Shown piece after piece: positions 1-9,069 of a DNA stretch of 64,000 nucleotides. Positions within the stretch are counted from its first letter, which is position 1, and each line of letters begins with the position of its first letter. Location of the stretch: the NCBI GenBank assembly GCA_963824475.1, contig CAWGPR010000006.1, positions 496,001 to 560,000 of the forward strand, read 5' to 3'. A program made the position numbers and the translations under genes. A model generated the notes under the pieces. The model saw nothing but the letters and a program-made list of their open reading frames with translations, ran no database searches and was not told the origin of the DNA. This DNA is from Roseiarcus sp963824475 (GTDB lineage Bacteria; Pseudomonadota; Alphaproteobacteria; Rhizobiales; Beijerinckiaceae).

Positions 1-844
1 TCACGCCGCAGATCGTCGAAGCGATCCGGGGGTCGCGCATGGAGAACTGCAGCGCGGCCGCTCCGGGCGGCACGCCGTGCAGCGTGCAGATCGCTTCGAT
101 CTTGCGGATGGGATCGAGCATTTCGTCTGAAGCGTCCTGATAGGCATAGCGCGGATAAGCCGTTGACCCCTTGGCGAGGGCGCCGCTGGCGTAGGGCGCG
201 GCGTTGAGGACGGCGATCCCCCGCGACGCCGCGAGATCGAGCATGGCGTCGGCGCTGCGATTGGCGAGCGTGAAGCGATTGTGAGTGATCAGCGCGTCGA
301 AATCCCAGTCGCTGAGCAGCGGCATCATCATCGAAGCCGGGCCGGCCGCGAGCCCCACCGCCTTCGCCAGCCCCTCCTCCTTGATGCGGAAGAGTTCGCC
401 GAGCGCGCCCTCGCGACTGGTTGTCTCCTCGAAGGAACGGGTATGCTCGGGATCGTGCAGATGCAGGAGGTCGAAGCGTTCGAGCCCCAGCGCTTTCAGG
501 CTTTGCTCGAGCGAGCGGCGGGCCCGCGCGGCGTCGAACGCGTTCGTCTCGAAATCGCGGTCGAGCTTGGTCGAGACGACGAAGCCCTCCGGCAGGCCGC
601 CGCGCTCGCGAATGGCGGCGCCGATCCGCTCCTCGCTGCGGCCCATCCCGTAATTGCGCGCTGTGTCGATGAAATTGACCGGCCCATCGAAAATGGCGTG
701 TATCGTCGCCCTGGCGCGCGCTTCGTCGACGCCATAGCCATAAGTGTCGGGCATGTCGCCGAGGCCCGAGGCGCCGAAGCAGATGGACGTGACCATGATA
801 TCGGTGCGGCCCAAACGGACCCTGTCCATGGCGCCCTCGGTCAT
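1..844 (-). CDS. Aldo/keto reductase, 3' end cut by window edge
   Basis: About 281 residues are visible, reading leftward off the window, so the C-terminus is missing. The start is the ATG at 842-844; an in-frame ATG a few codons later (MDRVRLG) is an alternative. The N-terminal strand RLGRTDIMVTSICFG, the catalytic Asp and Tyr in NFIDTARNYG, the Lys in VSTKLD and the His in LLHLHD make the aldo/keto reductase tetrad D-Y-K-H. NADPH-dependent reduction or oxidation of a carbonyl or sugar substrate in the cytoplasm is known for the family. Related proteins are annotated as L-fucose or pyridoxal dehydrogenases, but the substrate cannot be read from the sequence. It lies downstream of a toxin-antitoxin pair on the same strand, with a 119-bp gap, so it is probably transcribed separately. 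Confidence 0.85.
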   Translation of the reverse strand, partial: MTEGAMDRVRLGRTDIMVTSICFGASGLGDMPDTYGYGVDEARARATIHAIFDGPVNFIDTARNYGMGRSEERIGAAIRERGGLPEGFVVSTKLDRDFETNAFDAARARRSLEQSLKALGLERFDLLHLHDPEHTRSFEETTSREGALGELFRIKEEGLAKAVGLAAGPASMMMPLLSDWDFDALITHNRFTLANRSADAMLDLAASRGIAVLNAAPYASGALAKGSTAYPRYAYQDASDEMLDPIRKIEAICTLHGVPPGAAALQFSMRDPRIASTICGV

Positions 845-963
845 CGCGAACTCCCCTCGTTGGTTGGCGCGGCATCCCTAAGGCCAGGGCAGGGCGTGGG
901 CAAGGCGCGGCGGCGGGCCATGCCCGACGATGATGAGCACTACGTCTACGCCATGGCCTTCCG

Positions 964-1377
964 CTAGCCGGCTTTCATCGCGAAGGGGTTTAGCGTGAGA
1001 ACGCCAAAACCCTCAAAGTCTCCTATGTTGCGGGTGACGACGGTCAAGTGGTGAACTGCGGCGGTCGCCGCGATCATCGCGTCTTCAATGAGATTATCTG
1101 TTCGACGATGCATCAGCCGCGCCCAGACCCGGAAGGTCCGCGCGTCCATGCTCAGGACGTTATAGGTCTCCGCGACCTGCCCCAGCCAAGCCTCAATTGC
1201 GGCTGCCTTGGCCTGGTCCTGCTCGCGCGTGATTTCGATGCCCGATTGGATCTCCCCGATTGTTAGGGCGGAGACATGCAAGTCCTGGTCTTGCACGTCT
1301 TGGAGCCACGCGAGCACGGCGGCGTGTGGACGAGCCCGACGCAGTTCAGAGACGACATTCGTATCGAGGAGGTACAT
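964..1377 (-). CDS. vapC: VapC-type PIN-domain toxin
   Basis: A 137-residue PIN-domain ribonuclease of the VapC/FitB kind. Acidic metal-binding residues sit where expected: Asp in the N-terminal LLDTN (about residue 5), Glu in IGEIQSG (about 42), Asp in IEDAMIAA (about 99) and Asp in TRNIGDF (about 118). Family members cleave tRNA or rRNA and are neutralised by a cognate antitoxin. The antitoxin gene ends only 6 bp upstream on the same strand, the standard antitoxin-first order. Length and motifs are intact, so the toxin looks functional. The RNA target is not predictable. Confidence 0.9.
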   Translation of the reverse strand: MYLLDTNVVSELRRARPHAAVLAWLQDVQDQDLHVSALTIGEIQSGIEITREQDQAKAAAIEAWLGQVAETYNVLSMDARTFRVWARLMHRRTDNLIEDAMIAATAAVHHLTVVTRNIGDFEGFGVLTLNPFAMKAG

Positions 1378-1383
1378 CGATGA

Positions 1384-1641
1384 TCAGTTGAGACCGCGGA
1401 CCTGACGGCGGCGCCTACCGCCACGCGCAAGGATGTTCAGCTCTCCGCGTGCATCGTCTGTCAACAGCAGGTCCTTCAGTGTGGGCTTGGCTGCGCGTTG
1501 GAGTCGCCGCCAATGCGTCGCCGACACCAGGACGGCAGCGTCGGCGCCGCGTTTGGTGACGACCTGCGGGCCTTCCCTCAAGCAGGTTTCGAGCATCTCG
1601 CTGAAACGAGCTTTTGCATCTTGAACCGGCCAGGCTCGCAC
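1384..1641 (-). CDS. vapB: Phd/YefM-type antitoxin of VapC
   Basis: An 85-residue antitoxin. The N-terminal segment WPVQDAKARFSEMLE followed by GPQVVTKRGADAAVLVS matches the Phd/YefM fold, which dimerises and binds DNA; the basic C-terminal tail (ARGGRRRRQVRG) would be the toxin-wrapping region. The start is a GTG at 1639-1641, preceded by a good ribosome binding site (GGAAGGAGA, four bases upstream). It is followed closely by the PIN toxin, forming a type II module. Members of this family normally repress their own promoter; two ACTAGTT repeats just upstream are the likely operator. Confidence 0.88.
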   Translation of the reverse strand: MRAWPVQDAKARFSEMLETCLREGPQVVTKRGADAAVLVSATHWRRLQRAAKPTLKDLLLTDDARGELNILARGGRRRRQVRGLN

Positions 1642-1657
1642 GGTTGTCTCCTTCCGG

Positions 1658-1677
1658 AACTAGTCAGATAACTAGTG
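1658..1677 (-). promoter_or_regulatory. Candidate antitoxin operator: two ACTAGTT repeats
   Basis: Just upstream of the antitoxin ribosome binding site, the minus strand reads ACTAGTT twice with a 12-bp period, and each copy contains the palindrome ACTAGT (plus-strand positions 1659-1664 and 1671-1676). Short repeated palindromes at this position are typical operators for Phd/YefM antitoxins. Assignment to this antitoxin is inference. Confidence 0.45.
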
Positions 1678-1838
1678 CTTACGGCATCGCCTTGCAAGAG
1701 GATGATGCCATTCAGGTGAAGAGCGGCGGCGACTACGAATGCGGATTTCAATGCGAGCCGTCCGGCGATCCGCGCAGAACGAATGTCTGCAAGGAAGTCC
1801 GTAAGTAGGCTCAGCCGAGCGTCGCGGCCTTTCCTGTT

Positions 1839-2777
1839 TCAACCAAGATTGGATCTGAACGCCGCGAACTCGGCCTCGGTCGGATATGATTTCTGCGCCC
1901 CGTGGCGGGTGACCGAGAGCGCGGAATATCGGGTCGCCTCGGCGAGCGCCGCCTCAAGCGAGAGGCCGCCGGCGAGATAGCGGGCGAAGCTGCCGATGAA
2001 GGCGTCGCCGGCGCCGGTGGTGTCGACCGCCTCGACCTTGACCGGCGCTATGCGCTCTGCGCCCTCACGCGTCGCGAGCAGCGCGCCGCGCGCGCCGAGC
2101 GTCACGATGACCGTCTCGACCCCTTGGCTGACGAGGCTTTGCGCGGCGGCGGAGATCTCAGCTTCCGACTCGACCGGCATGTCGGTCAGGATGGCGAGTT
2201 CGGTCTCGTTGGGGATGAGGAAGCTCGCTTGCGTGACCACGCCCATATCGAGGTTGCGGCGGGCGGGCGCGGGATTGAGCACGGTCCTGACGCCATTCCG
2301 CCGGCCGAATCTGATCGCCGCATAGGCGGTCTCAAGCTGGATCTCGAGCTGCAGCAGGATGAGATCGCAAAGCTTGAGGTTCTCGCTCGCGGCCTCGACG
2401 TCGGCGGCGCTCAAGTCGCCGTTGGCGCCGGCGACGATCAGGATCGCGTTGTCGCCGGACTTCTCGTCGACCAGGATCGTCGCCGTGCCGGTCGACTGGT
2501 TCGAAATGCGCCGGACATGCCGCGTGTCGATCCCGAAACTTTCGAAATTGGTAAGCGCGCTCAGGCCCAGCGCGTCGTCGCCGAGATTCGAGACCATGAT
2601 GACCTCAGCGCCAAGCTTGGCTGCGGCGACCGCCTGATTGGCCCCCTTGCCGCCGAAGCTGGTCTCGAAATGCTTGGCAAGGACCGTCTCCCCCCAAACC
2701 GGCATGCGCTCGACGGTGGTCGTCAGATCCATATTGGTCGAGCCGATCACTCCGATGCGCGGGCGTTTATCCTCCAC
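1839..2777 (-). CDS. rbsK: Ribokinase, PfkB family
   Basis: A carbohydrate kinase of about 312 residues that phosphorylates ribose or a related sugar at the expense of ATP. The N-terminal GSTNMDL, the GGKGANQAVAA substrate motif and the C-terminal PfkB signature DTTGAGDAFIG with the catalytic Asp are all present. The preferred start is the GTG at 2775-2777, which has GGGAAGGA at proper spacing; a GTG six codons upstream lacks a good site. It closes the minus-strand cluster that begins with the ABC importer, 45 bp after a decayed FAD oxidase gene. A role in metabolising an imported nucleoside or sugar is plausible but not proven. Confidence 0.88.
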   Translation of the reverse strand: MEDKRPRIGVIGSTNMDLTTTVERMPVWGETVLAKHFETSFGGKGANQAVAAAKLGAEVIMVSNLGDDALGLSALTNFESFGIDTRHVRRISNQSTGTATILVDEKSGDNAILIVAGANGDLSAADVEAASENLKLCDLILLQLEIQLETAYAAIRFGRRNGVRTVLNPAPARRNLDMGVVTQASFLIPNETELAILTDMPVESEAEISAAAQSLVSQGVETVIVTLGARGALLATREGAERIAPVKVEAVDTTGAGDAFIGSFARYLAGGLSLEAALAEATRYSALSVTRHGAQKSYPTEAEFAAFRSNLG

Positions 2778-2822
2778 TGTCGTTCCTTCCCTCACACGCG
2801 ATCGCGCCCGTCGCCGCCAGCT

Positions 2823-4540
2823 TCAGTTCACGCGGGTAAATCCGTCCGCGCTCCAGTCTTCGCTGCCGACGCCATGGTGGAGGAAGAAGAGGCCGGCGGG
2901 ATCATATTTGTCCTTGACCGCGCGAAGCCGCGTGTAGTTCTCGCCCCAGAAGGCGTCCTGCCAATTCGCCTGGAAGTAGTCAGTCTCCCACACATAGGAG
3001 CCGACGCGGGGCAGGAGCTTGCGGATTTCATTCATCGTCTCGGTAACGGCTGCGGCGTCTTGCAGCCCGGTCACAACGTCCGGCTCATGTCCTGGAACGC
3101 CTGGATAGGCGGGCGGTTCGCCGGCGCCGCTGATCGCGAGCGCAAAGGCGTCAGCGACCATCAGGATTCATCGGCGTGTCTTTCGCCGCGGCGATCGCCT
3201 CGGCGGTCGCTCCCGCAAGCCCCTTATTGAAGTGAAGCGAGACGCCGCGATGCTGCGCCGCCGCGAACAGCGCGTCGGCCAGTCGTTCGCGCTGATCGTC
3301 CGCAAGAAGCGACTGGGGCAACCAGGCGGATTGATAGGCGTGCCAGACTCGACCCGCTTCTCCGAGGTTTGCGGCGTAGAAGATATTGCCTTCCGGCGCC
3401 CCCGGACGGTCGTCCGGGATGACGAAGCCAGGAAAGGTCTTGAGCGCGGCGGGGTCCCAGAAATGGAGCGCCGGCCCGGCGATGATCTTCGGCGCCATCA
3501 CAATCTTGAAATCCTGACCCGACGCCGCGACCCAGTCGAAGAAGGGACGCCACGTCGCCTCGGCCTCACGCTGGTCGAGGCCTTGGAACAGCATCGAAAT
3601 CGACAGAACGCCGCCAGGGGCGAACATAAGCTGCTCGCCCCAGTGTGGATTGAAAAGCGCTTGCGCGTAAAACTCGACCGCCTTGCCAACGAGCCGGCGA
3701 TAGGCGTCGTCCGAGGCCGCCTTGATCGCGGCGAACACGACGCCGAGAGACACAGGAAGGTCGTGCGTGCGCAGCGTGACGCGGGTGACGATTCCGAACC
3801 CGCCGCCGCCGCCTTTCAGCGCCCAGAACAGGTCCGGGCTCGTGCAGGCGTTGGCGATTCTGACCTCGCCGTCGGCGGTGACGACTTCCGCCTCGACAAG
3901 GTTGGAGCCAGCCGTTCCGTGGGCCTTCGAGAAGCTGCCGAAGCCGCCGCCGAGGACAAGCCCGACGACCCCGACCGTGAGGCAGCCGCCGCCCTGAACG
4001 TAGCGCACGCCCTTGGTCGTCACCTCGTTATAGACATGGCCCCAGATTGCGCCCGGCTCGACCGACACGGCCGGCCGCGTTGGATGTACCCTGGTAGCTG
4101 TGGCCGCCGCCCTTGACCACGAGCCGCAGATTGTTCGTCCGCGCGAAATTGACCGCGGCGACGACATCCCGCGCCGTCTTGGCGGCGACGGCGTAGACGC
4201 TCGGGCGTGACGTCCAGGCGCCGACCCAGCCGAGCGACTGGGTGAGCCCGACCTCGCCGCCGAGGTAATAGGGATTCTTGAGTTCCTTGAAGACTTCCGC
4301 GCAAGCCGCATTGGAAGGCGCGCCAACACAGGGGGCGAGCGGCGAGCGCACCTTGATGAGCCGTCCCTCGACTGCGCGGCCGAGCCGATCCCAGCTTTCC
4401 TCCGACGGCCATGCCGGGTCGCCGGGGCGGACGCGCTCTTTCGGCTGGGCTGCGGCCGACGCGCGTGGCGCAAGGCCGCTCATGAACGGAAGTCCGGCGA
4501 GGATCTCAAGCAGGCGTCTCCAACTCGGTCGCTTTGCCAT
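2823..4540 (-). pseudogene. FAD-linked oxidase (BBE type), inactivated by deletion and frameshift
   Basis: Three frames together spell a secreted FAD-binding_4/BBE oxidoreductase. The N-terminal part starts at ATG 4538-4540 (MAKRPSWRRLL, twin-arginine-like leader) and reaches LVVKGGGHSYQGTSN. The middle part resumes at AVSVEPGAIWGHVYN and contains the GGGFGSFSK and LFWALKGGGGGFG flavin-binding segments. The C-terminal part near 2823-3161 carries the BBE-like ending NYTRLRAVKDKYDP. Between first and second part (about 4080) roughly 30 residues usual in this family are missing and the frame changes, so there is a true deletion. A second lesion near 3165 is a single extra base. The family normally oxidises alcohols or sugars with bicovalent FAD. 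The gene is almost certainly dead as shown. Confidence 0.8.
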
Positions 4541-4598
4541 TTCGCTGCTCCATGGCCGTCGGACGGATCCGTTCTCTAGCCGGCTGGGTGGAGCGGTT

Positions 4599-5573
4599 TC
4601 AAGGCGTTGCGGCGCGTTCGATCTCGGCGGCGAGTTCGTTGGGCAATTCGATTGTGGCGACGGCGGCTCGCCGCCCGGGGATATGCACGCCGCAGCGGGC
4701 GAGCCGGTCGAGCTCAAGTTTCAGGCGGCTCGGAAAGTCCGGCGCCAGCAGGGCGGGCGCGATGGCGACGATCGTGAGGCCAGCGCCGGGCGAGCGATCG
4801 CCTGAAGTGAACGAGGGCGCGTCGAGCGCCCAGTTCGCGCCCGTTAACCCTGCAGCCATGACCTCGACCATCAGCGCGATATTGGCCCCGCGCGCGCCGC
4901 CAAAGGCGAGAAGGGCGCCGCGCAACGCCGCGTTTGGGTCGGTGGTCGGCCGTCCATCGGCGTCAACGGCCCAGCCCGGCGGCAGCGCCTCGCCGCGATC
5001 CGCATAGCGCCTGAGCTCGACAAAGGCCGTCGCGCTCGAGGCCTGATCGATGAGAAGCGGCGGGCCGTCGGCGATCGGCGCGGCGAAGGCGAACGGGTTG
5101 GTGCAATAGACGGGCCTCCTGGCTCCGGCGACCGTCATCAGCGCCGGCCCGCTGGTCGCGGCAAAGGCGAGCAGGCCCGCCTCGACCAGACGGCGGGGGT
5201 AATAGCCGAGTTCGCCGGTGGTGTAGCTTCCCTTCTGCGTGAACAGGGCGATCCCAAAGGTGGCGGCGCGGCGGCAGAGATCGTCGAAGACCCGGTCGAA
5301 CCCAAGCTGGGCGATCCCGCCTCTGGCGTCGCAATGGATCGCGGCCGGGGCGGGCGAAGTTATGAGCGGCTCGGCGTCGCCGTCGATGCGGCCTTCCCGC
5401 AGCGCCGCCAGATAGTCGAGGAGATGCCCGAAGCCGGTCGAGCTTTTGCCGTGCGTGTCGGCGGAAACGGTCGCTCGCGCGAGCGACCGCGCCGCCTCGT
5501 CGCTTAAGCCGGCGGCGCGGGCCGCGCGGGCGGCGAGGTCGGTCGCCTCCTCGAGGCTCAGGCGCCGCGTCAT
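4599..5573 (-). CDS. Ldh family (malate/L-lactate/ureidoglycolate-type) NAD(P) oxidoreductase
   Basis: A protein of about 324 residues of the malate/L-lactate dehydrogenase (MDH2) superfamily, distinct from Rossmann-fold lactate dehydrogenases. Typical segments are the DTHGKSSTGFGHL region with the catalytic His, the GIALFTQKGSYTTGELGYY nucleotide-binding region and VYCTNPFAFAAP. The start is the ATG at 5571-5573; it overlaps the TGA of the upstream ATPase gene as ATGA, which decides the start over an ORF extension further upstream. Translational coupling to the importer suggests that it oxidises or reduces the imported compound or its product. Family members reduce 2-oxo acids or delta1-piperideine/pyrroline carboxylates; the substrate is unknown here. 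Confidence 0.85.
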   Translation of the reverse strand: MTRRLSLEEATDLAARAARAAGLSDEAARSLARATVSADTHGKSSTGFGHLLDYLAALREGRIDGDAEPLITSPAPAAIHCDARGGIAQLGFDRVFDDLCRRAATFGIALFTQKGSYTTGELGYYPRRLVEAGLLAFAATSGPALMTVAGARRPVYCTNPFAFAAPIADGPPLLIDQASSATAFVELRRYADRGEALPPGWAVDADGRPTTDPNAALRGALLAFGGARGANIALMVEVMAAGLTGANWALDAPSFTSGDRSPGAGLTIVAIAPALLAPDFPSRLKLELDRLARCGVHIPGRRAAVATIELPNELAAEIERAATP

Positions 5574-6672
5574 GCGAACACCGGCTCCATCCGCTTCAGG
5601 GCTTCGGTCGGCAGATGGCACTTGACGGTGTGGCCGTCGGCGACCGTGCGGGTCGGCGGCATTTCACGCTCGCATAAGTTCCCCGGAAGTTCGCGTTTGT
5701 GCCCGCAGCGGGTCTGGAACGGGCAGCCGCTCGGCGGCGACAGCGCCGATGGGATCTCGCCTTCGAGCACCACGTGGCGCTTCTTCACCCTGGCGTCGGC
5801 GATCGGGATCGCGGACAGAAGCGCCTCGGTATAGGGGTGGAAGGGCGGGGCGAAAATCTGCTCGGTTGCGCCCATTTCGAGGATGTGGCCGAGATACATG
5901 ACCGCGACCCGGTCGGCGAGATAGCGCACCACCGACAGGTCGTGGCTGATGAACACCATCGTCGTCTTCGACTCGCGCTGCAGGCTCATGAGTAGCTCGC
6001 TGATGGCGGCCTGCACCGAAACGTCGAGCGCCGACATCGGCTCGTCGGCGATGATCACCCGAGGCCGTCCGGCGAAGGCGCGGGCGACGCCGATGCGCTG
6101 CTTCTGGCCGCCCGACAATTGCCGTGGGCTACGCTGCGCGAAGGCGCGCGGCAGCTTCACCAGATCGAGGAGGCGCAGCATCATGTCGCGCCGCTCGGCG
6201 GTGTTCGCGCCGATGCGGAACCGCTCCAGCGTGCGCAGAATCTGGGAGCCCACGGAATAGCTCGGATTGAGGGTGTCGAACGGATTCTGGAAGATCATCT
6301 GGATCGAGGCGATGGTCTTGACCGCGCGACTCTCCACCGGCTGGTTCTGAATCGCCTCCTGATCGAAGACGACCAGCCCCTCGCTCGCGGTCTCGAGCCC
6401 GAGCAGCACCTTGGCGAGGGTCGACTTGCCGCAGCCCGACTCGCCCACGATCGCCAGCACCTCGGCCTGGCGGGCCTTGAAGGAGATGTCCTCGACCGCC
6501 TTGACCGTGCGGCTTTCACCCTTGCCGAACAAGGCGCTTGCGGCGACGCGATAATGCTTCTTCAGCCGCTCGACGTCGAGCACCGACGCGCCAATGCTGA
6601 CCGGCTCGACCGGGGTCGCCGGCCGCGACGATTGGGTCCAGTCGATCGCCTCGACCCTGAGGCATCGACTTC
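5570..6672 (-). CDS. ABC importer ATPase, OppF/DppF-like half (out of frame with the preceding half)
   Basis: This frame encodes an oligopeptide-type ATPase: VLDVERLKKHYRV at the start of the domain, Walker A GESGCGKST, LNPSYSVG, signature LSGGQKQRIG, Walker B RVIIADEPMSALD, and the C-terminal oligopeptide-transporter extension with Cys-containing segment CPFQTRCGHKRE. Upstream in this frame, RCLRVEAIDW is the normal ending of a DppD-like half, so the two ATPases were very probably one fused tandem gene (as in dual-ATPase importers), now broken near 6668-6674 by one extra base. If translated independently, the GTG at 6581-6583 is a possible start. The stop overlaps the Ldh-family start. Confidence 0.82.
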
Positions 6673-7628
6673 TGATGGCCGCTTGGGCCCTCAACCTCGC
6701 GCATCGGCACGTCGGCCTGGTCGCACAAGCCTTCGAGGAAATATCCGCAGCGCGGCCCGAAGTTGCAGCCCTTCGGGCGCTCATGCGGCAGCGGCAGCTG
6801 GCCGGGAATGGGAATGAGCGGATTGTCGTTCTTGTTCGTTCCCGGCATCGGGATCGAGCGGAACAGGCCCTGAGTGTAGGGGTGGCGCACCGCGCCGAAC
6901 ACGTCGTTGACCGCGCCTCTCTCGACCGCCTCGCCCGAATACATCACCGTCACTTCGTCGCATGTCTCGAGGATGAGCCCGAGATTGTGGGAGATGAACA
7001 GCGACGAAGCGCCGGTGCGGGCGGTGAGGTCCTTGACGAGCGCGACGATGCCCGCTTCCACCGTGACGTCGAGCGCGGTGGTCGGCTCGTCGAGGATGAG
7101 GAGTTTCGGCTTCGACAACAGCGCCATCGCGATCACGACGCGCTGTTGCTGGCCCCCGCTCAGCTGATGCGGATAGGCGCGCATGACGCGGTCAGGATCG
7201 GGCAGGCGCACGGCCTTGACCATGTCGAAGGCGCGACGACGGGCTTCCTCGCGTGACACCTTGTCGTGGATCAGCGGCACTTCCATCAATTGCCGGCCGA
7301 CGAGCATGGTCGGATTGAGCGAGGCCATCGGCTCCTGATAGACCATGGCGATTGTCGAGCCGCGGATCGCGCGCAGCTCCGCGTCCGTGAGACTCGCCAT
7401 GTCGCGGCCCTCGAAGCGGATCGCGCAATTGGTGATGCGCCCGAGCCCAGGGAGATCGCGCATGATGGCGAGGGCGACCGTCGACTTGCCGCAGCCCGAT
7501 TCGCCGACCAATCCCATCGCCTGCCCGGGCATGACGCGGCAGGAAAAGTCCATCACCGCCGGAATTTCCGCGGCACGGGTGAAGAACGAGATGCCGAGAC
7601 GATCGATTTCGAGGATGGGATCGGGCAT
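6516..7628 (-). CDS. ABC importer ATPase, OppD/DppD-like half (C-terminus runs off frame)
   Basis: Dipeptide/oligopeptide-type ATPase energising import across the inner membrane. It starts at ATG 7626-7628 behind GAGGAAG and shows Walker A GESGCGKST (about residue 40), the Q-loop YQEPMASLNP, signature LSGGQQQRVVIA, Walker B LLILDEPTTALD and the ATP-binding-cassette extension around GCNFGPRCGYFL. After EVEGPSGH (near 6675) the frame becomes nonsense (QKSMPQG), whereas the neighbouring frame continues naturally into the second ATPase. The last 50 or so residues of this reading frame are therefore an artefact of a one-base insertion. Function of the cluster as an importer depends on whether this break is real. 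Confidence 0.85.
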   Translation of the reverse strand: MPDPILEIDRLGISFFTRAAEIPAVMDFSCRVMPGQAMGLVGESGCGKSTVALAIMRDLPGLGRITNCAIRFEGRDMASLTDAELRAIRGSTIAMVYQEPMASLNPTMLVGRQLMEVPLIHDKVSREEARRRAFDMVKAVRLPDPDRVMRAYPHQLSGGQQQRVVIAMALLSKPKLLILDEPTTALDVTVEAGIVALVKDLTARTGASSLFISHNLGLILETCDEVTVMYSGEAVERGAVNDVFGAVRHPYTQGLFRSIPMPGTNKNDNPLIPIPGQLPLPHERPKGCNFGPRCGYFLEGLCDQADVPMREVEGPSGHQKSMPQGRGDRLDPIVAAGDPGRAGQHWRVGARRRAAEEALSRRRKRLVRQG

Positions 7629-7907
7629 CGGATGAGCTTCCTCAATGCGCTCCAATTGCGCAGAACCGAAGCCGGAGGCGCTCCCGCCCCCACCCGGACC
7701 GCGCTTGCGCGCGCCCGAGCGCAAGCTCTTGTGGGGGCGGGACGGGGTGGGGGGTCGCGCCGAGCGGTCGTCGCGCAGTCGCGATCGTCGTTGGAGCGGC
7801 ACGTCGAGGCGGGCTTTCCCAACCCCCTTCCCTAACCCTTCCCCACAAGGGGGAAGGGAACCTGCTTTCGAGGCCCCACCGAAGGAAGCTCATGACGCCT
7901 TGCTCCG
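7629..7907. repeat. Intergenic region with GC-rich hairpin repeat
   Basis: A 279-bp gap inside the importer operon. It contains CCCTTCCCC (7836-7844) and its complement GGGGAAGGG (7850-7858) around a five-base loop, followed by no T-run, so it is not an obvious intrinsic terminator. Similar C/G-rich short inverted repeats are common between Rhizobiales genes. No gene is supported in this gap. Confidence 0.4.
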
Positions 7908-9059
7908 TCAATCGCGCAGCGATTGCTCGCGGATCGCATCTGCGAGCAGGTTCAAGCCCAGCACGAACGACATCAGCGCCAAAGCCGGGGGCAGGGCAGG
8001 GTGGACGTAGATGCGCATGAAGCGGCTCAATTCATTGATCATCGTGCCCCAGTTGGGGCTCTCCGGCGGCATGCCTAAGCCGAAATAGCCGAGCGCGCCG
8101 AGCAGGATGGTGGTGTAGCCGGTGCGCAGGCAGACGTCGACGATCAGCGGCCCGCGCGCGTTGGGCAGGATTTCCCACAGCATCACATACCACGGGCTTT
8201 CGCCCCGCGTCTGGGCGGCGAACACATATTCGCGCGTCTTGATGTCCAGGGTCAGGCTGCGCACGATGCGGAATATTCCGGGGCCCGAGGCGAGCGCGAC
8301 GGCGACGAAAATGTTGAGCGTGCTGGGGCTCACCTGGATCAGCTTGAACGGGTCGGTGTTGAAGACGAAGGTCGCGAACAGCCAGAAGCCCGCGAGCAAT
8401 GTCAGCGCGAGTCTCAGCGCGAGCGCGCCCGGCCGGGCGCGATAGCCGGCGATGAACAGGACGCTGAGCAGCACGATCGGAAAGGCGAAGAAGACCGCCG
8501 CCAGCACATAAGGAATCGGCGTCTCTAGAATGCCCGGCGACACCAGGAGGTAGAAGAGGACGATGATCGGGAAGGCCAGCACCAGATTGGCCAGAAACGA
8601 CAGCGCCGCGTCGACGCGACCGCCGAAATAGCCGGCCGGCAGGCCGAGCATGACGCCGGCGGAGAGCGCGAGCAGCGTCGCCAGCGGCGCGATGATGAGC
8701 ACGATGCGGGCGCCGGCGATGACCCGCCCGAACACGTCGCGCGCCAGCTTGTCGCCGCCGAACAGGTAGGGCAGGCCGGAGTGCGGATCGATCGCGCCGG
8801 GCGGCGCGAACTGCAAGTCCGCGATCTGGCCGAGCGGATCGAAGAGCTCGATCTGTTTGGCGAAAATCGCCGCGAACAGCCAGAAGCCGACCAGAAACAG
8901 CCCTGCGAATCCGACGCCGCTCCCGACCACATGACCGTAGAGCCCGAGCCGGCGGCGAAAAGCGAGGCTTAAGCCGAGGATGAGCGCGAGGCTCGCCCAC
9001 ACGGGAAGGAGCTGCACGAGGGTCTTGAGAACAATCTCGCCGGGGCTCAGGAACTGCAA
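7908..9059 (-). CDS. ABC importer permease, DppC-like
   Basis: A 383-residue inner-membrane permease. An unusually long hydrophobic N-terminal region (two to three helices within about the first 70 residues) precedes the binding-protein-dependent permease domain. The EAA-type cytoplasmic loop is around TREYVFAAQTRGESPWYVMLWEI. The segment PYLFGGDKLARDVFGRVIAGAR matches the conserved DppC-type HxxGTDxxGRDxxSR region with changes. The start is a TTG at 9057-9059, 10 bp after the stop of the companion permease; no better start was found. Two permeases, tandem ATPases and a family 5 binding protein make a complete dipeptide-type importer. Confidence 0.85.
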   Translation of the reverse strand: MQFLSPGEIVLKTLVQLLPVWASLALILGLSLAFRRRLGLYGHVVGSGVGFAGLFLVGFWLFAAIFAKQIELFDPLGQIADLQFAPPGAIDPHSGLPYLFGGDKLARDVFGRVIAGARIVLIIAPLATLLALSAGVMLGLPAGYFGGRVDAALSFLANLVLAFPIIVLFYLLVSPGILETPIPYVLAAVFFAFPIVLLSVLFIAGYRARPGALALRLALTLLAGFWLFATFVFNTDPFKLIQVSPSTLNIFVAVALASGPGIFRIVRSLTLDIKTREYVFAAQTRGESPWYVMLWEILPNARGPLIVDVCLRTGYTTILLGALGYFGLGMPPESPNWGTMINELSRFMRIYVHPALPPALALMSFVLGLNLLADAIREQSLRD

Positions 9060-9069
9060 GCGCGCCCCG

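Noticed and set aside
1902..3230. 442-codon plus-strand frame over the ribokinase and oxidase region
   Set aside because: It is antisense to ribokinase with its clear PfkB motifs; composition (Asp/Arg/Gly/His-rich) is that of a high-GC shadow frame.
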